Origin: Flavobacteriales bacterium
Lineage (GTDB): Bacteria; Bacteroidota; Bacteroidia; NS11-12g; UBA955
Direction of reading: 5' to 3'
Assembly (NCBI GenBank): GCA_947447955.1
Contig: CANFLS010000003.1
Location: 115,922 to 179,921 of the forward strand
Length of the DNA: 64,000 bases
Below are positions 1 to 8,563 of this stretch, one piece after another (within the stretch, counting starts at the first letter, position 1; every line of letters begins with the position of its first letter). The translations under genes and the position numbers were made by a program. The notes beneath the pieces are model-generated. The model saw only the letters and a list, made by a program, of their open reading frames with translations, was not told the origin of the DNA and ran no database searches.

Positions 1-306
1 TTAATGAATCCATTTGTGATTATTCTTTGGGTTTCATTAACGGCTACAATGAGTGTGGGACATGATGATACTTTTGAAGGAAGGTATACCATTTTGGTTC
101 AGATTTTATCTATGTTGATTACAATTTTTACCCTAGATTTGGGTAAAGTGTATCTATCAGATTACTTAGGTAAAAGGCTCAATCAGAGAATGTACTTCTT
201 TGTAAATCGGTATTTTGGTATTATTCTTACTGCCATTGGCGCTTATTTTTTATATCATTTTATCAAACTCATTGTATTGATGAATATTCCTCTACATTTT
301 AAATAA
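1..306 (+). CDS. LysE/RhtB family amino-acid exporter, C-terminal part (cut by window start)
   Basis: The reading frame is open from base 1 (the first codon, Leu, precedes the Met at base 4), so the true start lies upstream of the window. The visible 101 residues begin with a NPFVIILWVSLT segment resembling the NP-x-x-IxFW motif that opens the second half of LysE/RhtB exporters. Two further hydrophobic helices follow, around residues 30-45 and 70-95. Members of the family are about 200-residue inner-membrane proteins that export amino acids or related metabolites. The stop is 5 bases before the next gene, so the two are probably co-transcribed. Substrate cannot be inferred; the family call rests on one motif and topology. 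Confidence 0.6.
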   Translation, partial: LMNPFVIILWVSLTATMSVGHDDTFEGRYTILVQILSMLITIFTLDLGKVYLSDYLGKRLNQRMYFFVNRYFGIILTAIGAYFLYHFIKLIVLMNIPLHFK

Positions 307-311
307 ATCAG

Positions 312-1223
312 TTGGATTTCCTAGGACAACATATCAATTTGGTGCTGAATATTGTACTTGGTATGATTATGTTGGGATTGGGAATAAGCCTGAGAAAGGA
401 AGATTTTAAGCAACTATTTGATCAACCGAAGCCTTTGGCAATAGGGCTTACGGCCCAGATGCTGTTTTTGCCGTTGGTGGCATTTTTATTGGTTCACAAT
501 GCGAATTTAGATCCCGAACTCAAAGTGGGGATCATGATTTTGTCGGTTTGCCCGGGTGGAATTACTTCTAATCTTATCAGTTATTTTGTAAAAGGGAATG
601 TGGCCTTGGCGGTTTCTTTGACTGTTTCAAACGCATTTTTATCACTGTTTTCAATACCATTGATGGTGAATCTTTTTATTCATTATTTTCTTGGGGGACA
701 AGGGCAGGGGAATGCGAATATTCATTTGCCGTTTGTTGGAACCATGTTAGAAATTTTTGCAATTACCATAGTCCCTGCATCATTGGGAATGTTGCTCCGT
801 TATAAACTTGGCAAACGCATTTTAGAATTTCAAAAAATCATCAATATCATATTGCCAATTTTGTTGCTTTTGGTTTTTGCTTTTAAGTTTTTGGCAGGAA
901 ATCAACATGGAGGCACAGAAATGAAACAAGCCGATATTTTGATGCTAACTCCGGTGGTAATTGGGTTGAACATTGCAAGTATGGTTGTTGGTTTCTTGGT
1001 AGGCACCCCTTTTGGATTGTCGTTCAAAAACCGCATTACCATTTCGGTAGAAGTAGGCCTTCACAACACCGCATTGGCTTTGTTAATTGCCGGTGAAAAA
1101 TTAGGAAATACTGTAATGGAAAAGCCAGCCTTGGTTTATGCTTTGTATTCGTTTTTTGTAACGTTTACAATTGCTTATTTACTGATGCGACTCAGGATAT
1201 ACCGTTTGAAAAAACGCAGTTAA
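312..1223 (+). CDS. bile acid:sodium symporter family (BASS) transporter
   Basis: 303 residues with about nine hydrophobic helices and little else, the usual size for bacterial BASS transporters. Two family signatures are visible: CPGGITSNLISYFVKGN around residues 78-95, matching the PGG-x-SN sodium-site region, and ISVEVGLHNTALALLIA around residues 245-262, matching the E-V-G-x-x-N segment. The protein would be a sodium-coupled importer of an organic anion in the inner membrane; the substrate is not predictable. The start is TTG, 5 bases after the upstream exporter gene, which favours an operon. The last 45 bases, including the stop, overlap the 3' end of nadD on the opposite strand. Confidence 0.85.
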   Translation: MDFLGQHINLVLNIVLGMIMLGLGISLRKEDFKQLFDQPKPLAIGLTAQMLFLPLVAFLLVHNANLDPELKVGIMILSVCPGGITSNLISYFVKGNVALAVSLTVSNAFLSLFSIPLMVNLFIHYFLGGQGQGNANIHLPFVGTMLEIFAITIVPASLGMLLRYKLGKRILEFQKIINIILPILLLLVFAFKFLAGNQHGGTEMKQADILMLTPVVIGLNIASMVVGFLVGTPFGLSFKNRITISVEVGLHNTALALLIAGEKLGNTVMEKPALVYALYSFFVTFTIAYLLMRLRIYRLKKRS

Positions 1224-1796
1224 ATCATCCAATATTTCTATTGGTACCAATGAACTTAATGTTTCATTTTTAGCATCTTCCGACGTGGATGAATTCCACA
1301 AAATATCTCTTATTTGTGTTGCGCTGATTTCAAGGAGTGGTGCTTCGTACCAAGTTGCTTGAAATGGCATATCGCCTATTGGCTTTGGGTAACCTGGTCT
1401 TGGGTAAACGTTGAGTGGACACATCTGAGCCAATTCTTGGGCATGTTGCCATTTATGGAAACTATGCAAATTGTCAGCGCCCATAATGAGTTCAAATTGA
1501 TGCTCTTTGTAAATTTGATAGAGTTCAACCACAGTTTTGTGGGTGTAAGAAGGCTTTGGAAGACTAAATTCTATGTCGCAGCACAACATTTTATCTTGAT
1601 TCGTCAAGGCCATTGAAACCCATTTCAATCTGAACTCGGCGGGTATTAATGTTTCTTCGCTTTTGTGGGGATTCAGTGGTGATGGTACAAACCAAACCTC
1701 ATCGAAATTTGCTTTTTCACAAATGAGTAAGGCTACTTGGATATGGCCAACATGAATTGGATTGAATGATCCAAAGTACAAACCAATTTTAGCCAT
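1179..1796 (-). CDS. nadD: nicotinate-nucleotide adenylyltransferase
   Basis: 205 residues, normal length for NadD. It adenylylates nicotinate mononucleotide to deamido-NAD in NAD biosynthesis, in the cytoplasm. The N-terminus carries the nucleotidyltransferase motif GSFNPIHVGH (residues 9-18), and the C-terminal half carries ISATQIRDIL, the ISxTxIR motif that binds the ATP phosphates. The ATG start overlaps the 3' end of gmk by 8 bases, so the two are translationally close in one operon, gmk first. The 3' end overlaps the convergent transporter gene by 45 bases; the overlapped residues are the C-terminal tail beyond the catalytic core. Confidence 0.95.
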   Translation of the reverse strand: MAKIGLYFGSFNPIHVGHIQVALLICEKANFDEVWFVPSPLNPHKSEETLIPAEFRLKWVSMALTNQDKMLCCDIEFSLPKPSYTHKTVVELYQIYKEHQFELIMGADNLHSFHKWQHAQELAQMCPLNVYPRPGYPKPIGDMPFQATWYEAPLLEISATQIRDILWNSSTSEDAKNETLSSLVPIEILDDLTAFFQTVYPESHQ

Positions 1797-2361
1797 TGTT
1801 ATCGAGGAAATTCAATACCAATTCTTCACACGTTTTGAAAGTATCTTCCAAAACATCATTTACCACAATTACATCGTATTGGCTTTCAAAGCTCAATTCA
1901 TAATTGGCTTTGTCAATTCTTTCTTTGAGTTGGTGTTCAACTTCGGTACTTCTTTTGGTAAGACGTTCAAGCAAAATTTCAACACTTGGTGGTCTTAAAA
2001 ACACCGCTAGGGCCTGTTTTTCAAAACGGCGTTTTAAGGCCAATCCGCCTTTCACGTCTACATCGAAAACTACAGCTTTTCCTTCAGCCCAAATTTTTTC
2101 AACTTCACTGTAAAGGGTGCCGTATAAAATTCCGGCATATACTTCTTCAAATTCTAAAAACTCGTTGTTGTTAATTTTAGATTGAAAATCTTCTAATTTT
2201 AAAAAGTGGTATTCTTTTCCTGAAGTTTCACCTGGTCTTGGCGACCGTGTTGTAGCACTAATTGAAAAAGCCAATTTGTTAGACATGGTTTCAAGCAAAT
2301 GATTTACCACGGTAGTTTTGCCTGAGCCAGAGGGCGCCGAAAAAATAATTAGCTTATTCAA
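1789..2361 (-). CDS. gmk: guanylate kinase
   Basis: Converts GMP to GDP with ATP in purine nucleotide metabolism. The P-loop SAPSGSGKTTVV lies at residues 8-19 of the form starting at the TTG at 2361, followed by the GMP-binding segment TTRSPRPGETSGKEYHF and the conserved E-F-x-E-x-x-x-Y-x-G-x-x-Y-G-T stretch. Choosing TTG 2361 gives MNKLIIFSAPSGSGKTT, which matches the usual N-terminus and a length of 190 residues. An in-frame TTG at 2391 would add ten residues with no family counterpart. It is upstream of and overlaps nadD by 8 bases. All catalytic elements appear intact. Confidence 0.95.
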   Translation of the reverse strand: MNKLIIFSAPSGSGKTTVVNHLLETMSNKLAFSISATTRSPRPGETSGKEYHFLKLEDFQSKINNNEFLEFEEVYAGILYGTLYSEVEKIWAEGKAVVFDVDVKGGLALKRRFEKQALAVFLRPPSVEILLERLTKRSTEVEHQLKERIDKANYELSFESQYDVIVVNDVLEDTFKTCEELVLNFLDNNG

Positions 2362-2478
2362 AATCAGATTTACAACAGTTCTAAAATACAAATGTCGTTG
2401 TTTTGTTTGAAATTAACGAAACAACGACACTATGAAATGAGAGAAACTTTTGCAGAAAGCGCAAAAGAAACTAGTTAA

Positions 2479-3111
2479 TTATGAATAAAATTCGAATAAT
2501 GATTCAGAAGTTTTACGAACCTTCGCCAATTTCGCCAATTGGTCGTTTTCTTCATCACGATGTCCTACTGCCAATAAAACCGCAGAAGTAAAACCTTGTT
2601 CTTTTAGATTAAACAAGACATCCATTTCGTCTGCTTTATATCCTTCCATTGGAGTGGTATCTACTTTTAACGCTGCAGCAGTTGCCATGGCAATACCCAA
2701 AGCAATATAACATTGTCTAGAAGCCCATTCAGCAATTTGTGCTTCATTTTTTGATCCAACAAAACCTGCAATCATGCCTTTGAATCCTGCAAGGTTTTCA
2801 ACTGGCATTTGGCGGGTTGATGCTACATTGTTCATGTAGCTATTAATGCTTTCCTCAGAAATTTGTGTGTTTGCAGCAAATAAAATAAGATGTGAAGCAT
2901 CTTTAATTTGAGGTTGGTTGTGTGCAATTGGCAACATTTTTTCACGCAATTCTGGATTGTCAATTACCAAAACTTTGAAAGGTTGCATTCCTAATGATGT
3001 AGGTGTTAATCTTATAGATTCTAAAATTGTATTTAAATTGTCTTGATCTATTTGACTTCCGTTGTATTTTTTAGTGGCATAACGCCATTGTAGATGTTGG
3101 ATAGCTTCCAT
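2479..3111 (-). CDS. NAD(P)H-dependent nitroreductase-family oxidoreductase
   Basis: 210 residues, the typical size of NfsB-like FMN flavoproteins, which reduce nitroaromatics, quinones or related acceptors as homodimers in the cytoplasm. The N-terminus has the W-R-Y-A-T-K-x-Y-x-G FMN-contact pattern (residues 9-18) followed by PTSLGMQPFKVLVI (about residues 37-50). The C-terminal half has the conserved AVGHRDEEN turn and a basic K-x-R-K-T segment. No signal peptide or membrane segment. It stands alone, about 90 bases from gmk and facing away from the lipoprotein gene at 3274. The physiological substrate is unknown. Confidence 0.88.
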   Translation of the reverse strand: MEAIQHLQWRYATKKYNGSQIDQDNLNTILESIRLTPTSLGMQPFKVLVIDNPELREKMLPIAHNQPQIKDASHLILFAANTQISEESINSYMNNVASTRQMPVENLAGFKGMIAGFVGSKNEAQIAEWASRQCYIALGIAMATAAALKVDTTPMEGYKADEMDVLFNLKEQGFTSAVLLAVGHRDEENDQLAKLAKVRKTSESLFEFYS

Positions 3112-3273
3112 GTTACAAAGATAAACAAATGAACAGGCACAAGGTTTGCGTTAACGTTAAGCGATTGTAATTTATCGTTCAATTGTGTAACTATGAATGA
3201 TTAATTTGCAAAATTTATTGCACTTTTTGCAACAAAGTGGCAGTAAATTGCGTCTAACGAAAAAATATCCCTC

Positions 3274-4092
3274 ATGAAAAAAATATTCTTAACTACCGCA
3301 GTGCTTTTTATTGCTGTATTCACTGTATTTAATTTTTCTGCTTGTAAAAGAAATAAAGATAATGATACAGTTGATGCCACAAGTGTTGAAGACAATTCAT
3401 TGGCTGAAAAACATTTCGATTTGATGTATAACGAAGTTGATGATGCTTCGGTTAGTTCGGGCATTGGTTCACGTGCAAGAAAATACACTGTTACCATTGA
3501 TACTTCTGTTACGCCGAGGGTTATGACCCTGGATTATGGCGATTCAAACGTATTGTGTGATGATTACGTTTATCGCAGAGGTAAAATTGTGGTTACTTGG
3601 ACCGGTCGTTATAAAGATATTGGAACTGTAATTACCATTACGCCTGTGAATTTTTATCAAAACGACAATCACATTGAGGGAACAAAAATCGTGACCAATT
3701 TGGGTAGAAAAGACAACATGAATTTGACTTGGAAAATTGAAGTTGCCGGTAAGATTACTGATGTTTCTGGCGCTACATTTACTTGGAATTCTTTGAGATA
3801 CAGAACTTGGATTGCTGGTGAATCAACCAAATTAATTCGCTTTGACGATAAATACCAAATCACAGGATCTTACACAGGAACAAACAGAAAAGGAGTTACT
3901 TTTAATGTTTCTATTTTGTCGCCTTTGTTGGTAGAACTTAGTTGCAGATATCACATAACGCAAGGTAAAATTGAAATTGTAGATGCAAACAATGCGGCCC
4001 GCAAAATTGAAGTTGATTTTGGCAACGGAACCTGCGACAATGTTGGTACTTACACTGTGAATGGTGTTACAAAAACCTTCGTAAAGAAATAA
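3274..4092 (+). CDS. putative lipoprotein of unknown function
   Basis: 272 residues. The first 24 residues form a lipoprotein signal peptide: a Lys-Lys start, a hydrophobic core and a lipobox ending FSAC, with the Cys at about residue 24. The mature protein is rich in Thr, Val, Asn and Gly, with alternating hydrophobic residues suggesting an all-beta fold. I recognise no enzymatic motif or named family. Expected location is the periplasmic or outer face of the outer membrane. It is monocistronic: more than 160 bases separate it from the divergent nitroreductase gene, and a hairpin with a T-run follows its stop. Confidence 0.75.
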   Translation: MKKIFLTTAVLFIAVFTVFNFSACKRNKDNDTVDATSVEDNSLAEKHFDLMYNEVDDASVSSGIGSRARKYTVTIDTSVTPRVMTLDYGDSNVLCDDYVYRRGKIVVTWTGRYKDIGTVITITPVNFYQNDNHIEGTKIVTNLGRKDNMNLTWKIEVAGKITDVSGATFTWNSLRYRTWIAGESTKLIRFDDKYQITGSYTGTNRKGVTFNVSILSPLLVELSCRYHITQGKIEIVDANNAARKIEVDFGNGTCDNVGTYTVNGVTKTFVKK

Positions 4093-4113
4093 GCAAAAGT
4101 TTAATTTATATGG

Positions 4114-4146
4114 AAGGGCATTCTCGAAAGGGGATGCCTTTTTTTT
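4114..4146. terminator. Rho-independent terminator shared by convergent lipoprotein genes
   Basis: The arms AAGG(G)CAT and ATGCCTT flank a loop and run into eight T residues on the + strand. It terminates the gene ending at 4092. It abuts the stop of the opposite-strand gene at 4145. Confidence 0.75.
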
Positions 4147-4855
4147 ATTTTACAAACTTGAAAATGAAGTGCTTTGTTAATCCCAATAATACCAATGCCG
4201 TGAGCAATGTAATTCCTGCAATGCCGAAAATTCGTGAAAGTGATAATTGAGGAAGATTTAATGCAATGGTCATTATTCCTATGATTATGGTAATGATAGA
4301 CAATGTTTTCAGGCCACTTTCTTTTTTGTAATACCTCAAATTTTTAATGGAAGTATTCATTTTATATGCAATGATTCCCGACCAAATGGTGAGCATGCTC
4401 ATGAAAAAATTGGTACCCAATACCAATGCCGCCATTCCAATGATAAATCCCAAAACTGTTTCAACCGTTTGCCATAGGTTCATGGGTCCTTCTGGTTTTA
4501 TTTCTGATAATTTTGAGGGACTTTTTTTTCTATAATCTATTTTTTTAAATGCATGATTTGGAAATGTTTTCAAAGATTTTGATTTGGCATCACAATGAAA
4601 ATATTTTTGAGTATTTGGAATTGGTTCTATGTAATCGGTGGCATTGGAATGTTTCGTTTTTGGCGATGGGTCGGTGTTGTCTAAAGGAGCCAATTCATTG
4701 ACTACGTTCAATTGGATTTGACTTTTTTTATTTTGAGGGACGGCAAATTGTCCCCCACCAAAGGAAGACTCAGAAATTTTGTAACCACAGTTTGAGAATG
4801 TGAAAACGAGCAAGGAAAATGTAAAAAATCTATAATTCAACTGTGGCATAGGCAA
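4145..4855 (-). CDS. putative lipoprotein with C-terminal membrane helices (FGGG family, copy 1)
   Basis: 236 residues. The N-terminal 23 residues form a signal with a lipobox-like TFSNC. A low-complexity polar region follows, containing FGGGQF just after the Cys. The C-terminal half (about residues 125-236) holds about four hydrophobic helices. It resembles the gene at 10718-11314 in overall architecture and in the post-Cys FGGG motif (FGGGQF here, FGGGDF there), suggesting a lineage-specific paralogous pair. An alternative start at the third codon gives the same signal. No known domain recognised. It ends in the terminator it shares with the convergent gene. Confidence 0.65.
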   Translation of the reverse strand: MPMPQLNYRFFTFSLLVFTFSNCGYKISESSFGGGQFAVPQNKKSQIQLNVVNELAPLDNTDPSPKTKHSNATDYIEPIPNTQKYFHCDAKSKSLKTFPNHAFKKIDYRKKSPSKLSEIKPEGPMNLWQTVETVLGFIIGMAALVLGTNFFMSMLTIWSGIIAYKMNTSIKNLRYYKKESGLKTLSIITIIIGIMTIALNLPQLSLSRIFGIAGITLLTALVLLGLTKHFIFKFVK

Positions 4856-4937
4856 TAGTCAAATTTAAGAAGATTTGATCAATGGTAACATGAAAATTAA
4901 AAATTATGTCTAATTTGCAATCAAATAGACAATTAGG

Positions 4938-6470
4938 GTGAAAAAATTAATCTACATTTTGGTAATTGCCGCATTAAGTATTGGCAATGTGTGGGGGCAG
5001 AGTATAAGGAATGCTGCTCATTTTGAAACGGAATTAAACGATGGACTTCAAGAAGTACATGTATTTAAGCATAACTCAGGCAATTTGATGGTTTTAAGGA
5101 AATCAGAAAAAGCGGCTGATGGGGATTTTACATATGTTTTTACCAAATATAACAGCAAGTTAGAAGAAGACAAAACTGCTGAAATTCAACTTTCGAAAAA
5201 GTTAATTTTACTAACTAAATGTGAAAATGGTCAATTTTTACATTTGCTTTTTATAAAGGGTTTTTCTAGTAGCGAATTTATTTTGTGTAATTATGATATT
5301 TTATCTAACAAGGTAAACATTTTGGAGAGTAATATGCCTGATGACTTCCGTTTTGATAGGTATGCTCTGTACAATAGTTCTTCGCGCAGAACGCAAATTT
5401 TTGGAAATAATCTTTTGCTTGAAGGAAGATTAGCCAAAGAGCCTACCATTGTGTCTCTAGATTTGAAAACTGCCAAATTTGAAACTGCAGCTGTATCTGT
5501 TGATGGTGTTAAACCTGGAAAGATTTACGTTGGTTCATTTATGCCTTTGCAAGGAACCAATGAGTTTGCTTGTATGGTAGGTGTAAAGAAATCTTTTTTT
5601 TCAAGAAAGGTTGATCAGTCGGTGTTTATTTATAATGATAAATTGGAATTGTTGCGTTCGATAAGCATAGATGATAATCCTCAATTCACTACGTCGATTG
5701 TTACTGGAGCAAAAGTGGGAACTGATAAATATGTATTTTGTGGGATGTTCACAAATAAAATAATTCCGCAAGGAATTTACATTGTGAATATTAATGGATC
5801 AAAAATTGAAAAATCGACGCTTGTTGGATACGGGAAAATGCAAAATTTCTTAACGCGTTATAGCGAGAAATATGCATCAAAAATGTTAAAGAAAAAAGAA
5901 AAGTTGGAAAGTAAAGGGAAAGAAATGATGATTAACAATCACATTACCATTCATCCATTGATTGTGTTAAACGAAAACGAATTCATATTATTGGGTGAGT
6001 TGTACTGGCCAATGTATCATACTGAAACTTATGGTACCGGCAATAATATGCGAACACGCGAAGTTTTTGATGGAAATCAATATACAGATGGGTTATGTGT
6101 AAAATTCAATAAAGATGGGTCGGTAATATGGGATCATATGTTGGACATTTATTCTTCATATTGGCCAATGATGGAATATCAATTTATAACTGAGAAGGTT
6201 AATGAAAAGAGTGTTTCGTTTTTCTTACCACAGAAAGGAAAAATTGCCATTCAAGAGTTGAGTTTTGATGGTCAAATTAAGGATGAAAAAACTTATACAA
6301 TTCCTAAGGAAACAGAATCAAATGAGACAGTAAAAGAGAATACGAGTTTTGTTGAATACTGGTACGATAACTATTTTATTGAATACGGAAATCAGTATTT
6401 AAAGGAGAAAAACAGTGGATTATTTGGCCGCCGCCGCTCAATTTATTACCTAAACAGGTTGGCGTATTGA
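4938..6470 (+). CDS. secreted protein of unknown function
   Basis: 510 residues starting at a GTG; the signal peptide ends near VWGQ (about residue 21). The body is beta-rich, with repeated short strands such as hydrophobic-x-hydrophobic followed by N-G or D-G turns, which would fit a beta-propeller, but I see no defining motif. A Lys-rich stretch near residues 315-335 and a basic GRRRS segment near the C-terminus stand out. There is no T9SS sorting domain, so it is probably periplasmic. A strong terminator follows. The sequence TAATTTGC about 26 bases upstream of the start resembles the Bacteroidota -7 element with a shortened spacer. Confidence 0.7.
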   Translation: MKKLIYILVIAALSIGNVWGQSIRNAAHFETELNDGLQEVHVFKHNSGNLMVLRKSEKAADGDFTYVFTKYNSKLEEDKTAEIQLSKKLILLTKCENGQFLHLLFIKGFSSSEFILCNYDILSNKVNILESNMPDDFRFDRYALYNSSSRRTQIFGNNLLLEGRLAKEPTIVSLDLKTAKFETAAVSVDGVKPGKIYVGSFMPLQGTNEFACMVGVKKSFFSRKVDQSVFIYNDKLELLRSISIDDNPQFTTSIVTGAKVGTDKYVFCGMFTNKIIPQGIYIVNINGSKIEKSTLVGYGKMQNFLTRYSEKYASKMLKKKEKLESKGKEMMINNHITIHPLIVLNENEFILLGELYWPMYHTETYGTGNNMRTREVFDGNQYTDGLCVKFNKDGSVIWDHMLDIYSSYWPMMEYQFITEKVNEKSVSFFLPQKGKIAIQELSFDGQIKDEKTYTIPKETESNETVKENTSFVEYWYDNYFIEYGNQYLKEKNSGLFGRRRSIYYLNRLAY

Positions 6471-6493
6471 TAACTTTGGTAAATTTAATTTAT

Positions 6494-6528
6494 AAAAAAA
6501 AGACCCATCATTTGATGGGTCTTTTTTT
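6494..6528. terminator. bidirectional Rho-independent terminator
   Basis: A 9-bp perfect stem GACCCATCA/TGATGGGTC with a 2-base loop, flanked by A-run and T-run on both sides, so it can stop transcription from both convergent neighbours (genes ending at 6470 and 6528). The stem resembles the GACCCAT/ATGGGTC stem of the small-RNA repeats at 8586, 9398 and 10378. Confidence 0.88.
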
Positions 6529-6944
6529 TATTCAAGCGTGTAGCTTAATTGTGCTGAGTCTGTTGGCAATAAGGTTGTTGATTTAGATTTTACAAGCTTA
6601 TAGTTATTGCCATCTGTGCTTCCATAAATATTTTGAATAATATAGAATTCACTTATACTACTTTTGTTTTCGGTGATAATCGTTTTCATCTTCGCTTCAA
6701 AACCTTTTTTTACAATTCCAGTAAAAAATTCAAAATTCCCGATAGGACTATGATTTTTAACGTTTTCATTATTGGCTGAGTCGTTAACGTATGTAGTTAA
6801 TACAATACCTGTAGGTGAATGAAGAAAACTACACTCGTATTTGATGTAATTATAATTGGCATTTGTAGGATTATCTTTTTGGCATGCGGTAATAGAAAAC
6901 AGCAAAACAAAAGTTAAAGCGGCGATGAAGCTTTTCGTTTTCAT
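6528..6944 (-). CDS. small lipoprotein, tandem paralogue A
   Basis: 138 residues with a clear lipoprotein signal: MKTKSF start, hydrophobic core, lipobox ITAC at about residue 21. The mature domain is a short beta-rich module containing KKGFEAKMKTIITEN and QNIYGS, both repeated almost exactly in the next gene. It is one of two tandem copies (the other is at 7108-7521) that also share about 50 bp of upstream sequence, so this is a recent duplication. No recognised family. The Cys suggests attachment to the outer membrane. The stop codon lies in the terminator hairpin's flanking T-run. Confidence 0.75.
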   Translation of the reverse strand: MKTKSFIAALTFVLLFSITACQKDNPTNANYNYIKYECSFLHSPTGIVLTTYVNDSANNENVKNHSPIGNFEFFTGIVKKGFEAKMKTIITENKSSISEFYIIQNIYGSTDGNNYKLVKSKSTTLLPTDSAQLSYTLE

Positions 6945-7107
6945 AAATCAAACATATGAAATAAATGATTCATTTGCAAGTATATATGATGTTTTTTTTT
7001 TGTGGTTCGAAATCAGGTATTGATTTTATTAGATACGCATATAATTCAATTATTATGGAATAAGGTTTTGAATGGAACTAAAAAAGTAGGGATTATTGTG
7101 TCTTTTT

Positions 7108-7521
7108 TTATTCTACGGTATAGCTTATTTCTGCTGAATCGTTTAGTGATAAGGTTTTGAAGTTCGATTTTATAAGCTTGAAGTTATTGTTATCGTTGCT
7201 TCCATAAATATTTTGTGTAATATAGAATTCTTTTACCCCACTAATGTTTTCAGTGATAATCGTTTTCATTTTTGCTTCAAACCCTTTTTTGACAATTCCA
7301 GTATAAAAATCCGCTTTGCCCATAGAAAGACTATAGACATATGTGTTATTGTCTGAATTGTTAGCATATGTAGTTACTCGAATACCAATAGGTGAATGAA
7401 GAAAACTATACTCATATTTGATATAACTATAATTGGCAGGTGTAGTACTATTTTTTTCGCATGCGGTAATAAAAAACAGCAAAACAAAAGTTAAAACGGT
7501 GATGAAGCTTTTCGTTTTCAT
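7108..7521 (-). CDS. small lipoprotein, tandem paralogue B
   Basis: 137 residues, sharing most of its sequence with the gene at 6528-6944: identical MKTKSF start, same LLFxITAC lipobox, same KKGFEAKMKTIITEN segment and similar C-terminus. Divergence is concentrated in the middle (about residues 55-75), where the two differ in most positions. Upstream bases 7522-7570 nearly repeat 6945-6993, so promoter and gene were copied together. Function unknown; both copies keep intact frames, implying both are or recently were expressed. Confidence 0.75.
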   Translation of the reverse strand: MKTKSFITVLTFVLLFFITACEKNSTTPANYSYIKYEYSFLHSPIGIRVTTYANNSDNNTYVYSLSMGKADFYTGIVKKGFEAKMKTIITENISGVKEFYITQNIYGSNDNNNFKLIKSNFKTLSLNDSAEISYTVE

Positions 7522-7572
7522 AAATCAAACATATGAAATAAATGATTCATTTGCAAGTATATATGATGTTTT
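7522..7572. repeat. duplicated promoter region of tandem lipoprotein genes
   Basis: About 50 bases upstream of paralogue B nearly repeat the bases upstream of paralogue A (6945-6995), containing ATGAAATAAATGATTCATTT and a following ATATATGATG. This is the 5' boundary of the tandem duplication and probably holds the shared promoter. Confidence 0.8.
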
Positions 7573-7607
7573 TTGTGGTTTGTTGTTTCCTAAAACCATT
7601 ACGGCGA

Positions 7608-7796
7608 CTATTGTAGCGTATAATTACCCGGTAAATAAACCAATAATAATATTGCGATAATTATAAGTTTACATTTGAAATGATTCTTTGTATAAACAAT
7701 AATCATGTTGAATATAGCAATAATTGACAACCAAGAATACATAGAAGTGATGGGGTATATTTTGGTAAATGGAAATTGGATTAAAATGTAATTCAA
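7608..7796 (-). CDS. possible small two-helix membrane protein
   Basis: A 62-residue frame from a TTG, with two hydrophobic segments (about residues 18-33 and 43-56) separated by a Lys-rich loop. It lies 14 bases downstream of another small membrane-protein frame (7811-7987) on the same strand, which suggests a small operon, but neither has a recognised family and AT-rich DNA easily yields such frames. Low confidence. Confidence 0.3.
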   Translation of the reverse strand: MNYILIQFPFTKIYPITSMYSWLSIIAIFNMIIVYTKNHFKCKLIIIAILLLVYLPGNYTLQ

Positions 7797-7810
7797 TATC
7801 CTTTACACTA

Positions 7811-7987
7811 TCATTTAGATACGGGAACTTTCAAATTCTTTTTGAAATATACCAGCCAAATTATATAGATTCCAAGCCATAGGGTTCCTATTGGAAGCAA
7901 CCAAATTATGAATGCCACGTTCAAGTGGCGAGAATTTATATTTTGTATTCCTTGGCGTTCTAGAAAATCCAAGAAGCGTTTTTTCAT
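7811..7987 (-). CDS. possible 58-residue single-helix membrane protein
   Basis: An ATG at 7987 opens a 58-codon frame to a TGA at 7811. It begins with a charged amphipathic stretch (MKKRFLDFLERQ), followed by one long hydrophobic helix (about residues 24-48: many Ile, Leu and Trp) and a short basic tail (FKKNLK). The positively charged N-terminus and single aromatic-capped helix look like a genuine small membrane protein. It is upstream of and co-directional with the frame at 7608-7796. No family recognised. Confidence 0.45.
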   Translation of the reverse strand: MKKRFLDFLERQGIQNINSRHLNVAFIIWLLPIGTLWLGIYIIWLVYFKKNLKVPVSK

Positions 7988-8110
7988 GTTTCAAAATTAG
8001 TAATTGTATTTACCAGATCAGGTTAAAATGGTATAAAGAAACGATTAAATGTTTGAGGTGTTGTGATTAGGGAAACGATTATTTTGGTCTAACTTGCGAG
8101 AAAATAAAAT

Positions 8111-8536
8111 ATGAAAACTAAAATATTATTAACCATCCTATGCAGTATGCTGTGGGTTGGTTCTACCAAAGCCCAATTAAAAGTTGGTGATGCGCATTTG
8201 GACGGTGTTGTAGCTGTTTTAAATTCGGATGGAAAAACCGGACTGATTATGCAAAAGTCGAATATTTCTAAGGCACTTAATCACAAGGATGCAAAAACAG
8301 CCACTACAAATTTAGGCAATGGTTGGAGATTGCCGACAGTACAAGAATGTATCGCTATGTACAAAATAAACTCGGTTTTAAAAATACCAGCAACTGCGTA
8401 TTGGACAGGATCTCCTTATGGTACTCAGGGTTATGTTTTAACTTTCAGCTTCCAAAGTGGAACAAGCTCTCCAAATAATACAATTTCTCTTCGAGGCGAC
8501 AATACTCAATCAGTTCGCCCTGTTAAATCCTTTTAA
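8111..8536 (+). CDS. secreted DUF1566-like domain protein
   Basis: 141 residues. The signal peptide ends at about STKAQ (residue 22). The mature part contains GWRLPTVQE near residue 76, AYWTGSPYG near residue 97 and a C-terminal SVRPVKSF. This GWRLPT...YWTGS...VRPV pattern is characteristic of the DUF1566/Lcl C-terminal-like fold (a C-type-lectin/FGE-related surface module). It is short, essentially only the domain, and has no sorting signal. The sequence TAACTTGC about 18 bases upstream is a likely -7 promoter element. Its 3' flank carries a partial copy of the small-RNA repeat that probably acts as its terminator. Role unknown. Confidence 0.7.
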   Translation: MKTKILLTILCSMLWVGSTKAQLKVGDAHLDGVVAVLNSDGKTGLIMQKSNISKALNHKDAKTATTNLGNGWRLPTVQECIAMYKINSVLKIPATAYWTGSPYGTQGYVLTFSFQSGTSSPNNTISLRGDNTQSVRPVKSF

Positions 8537-8563
8537 CATTAATCTATTATTGCTTTTGTTAAT

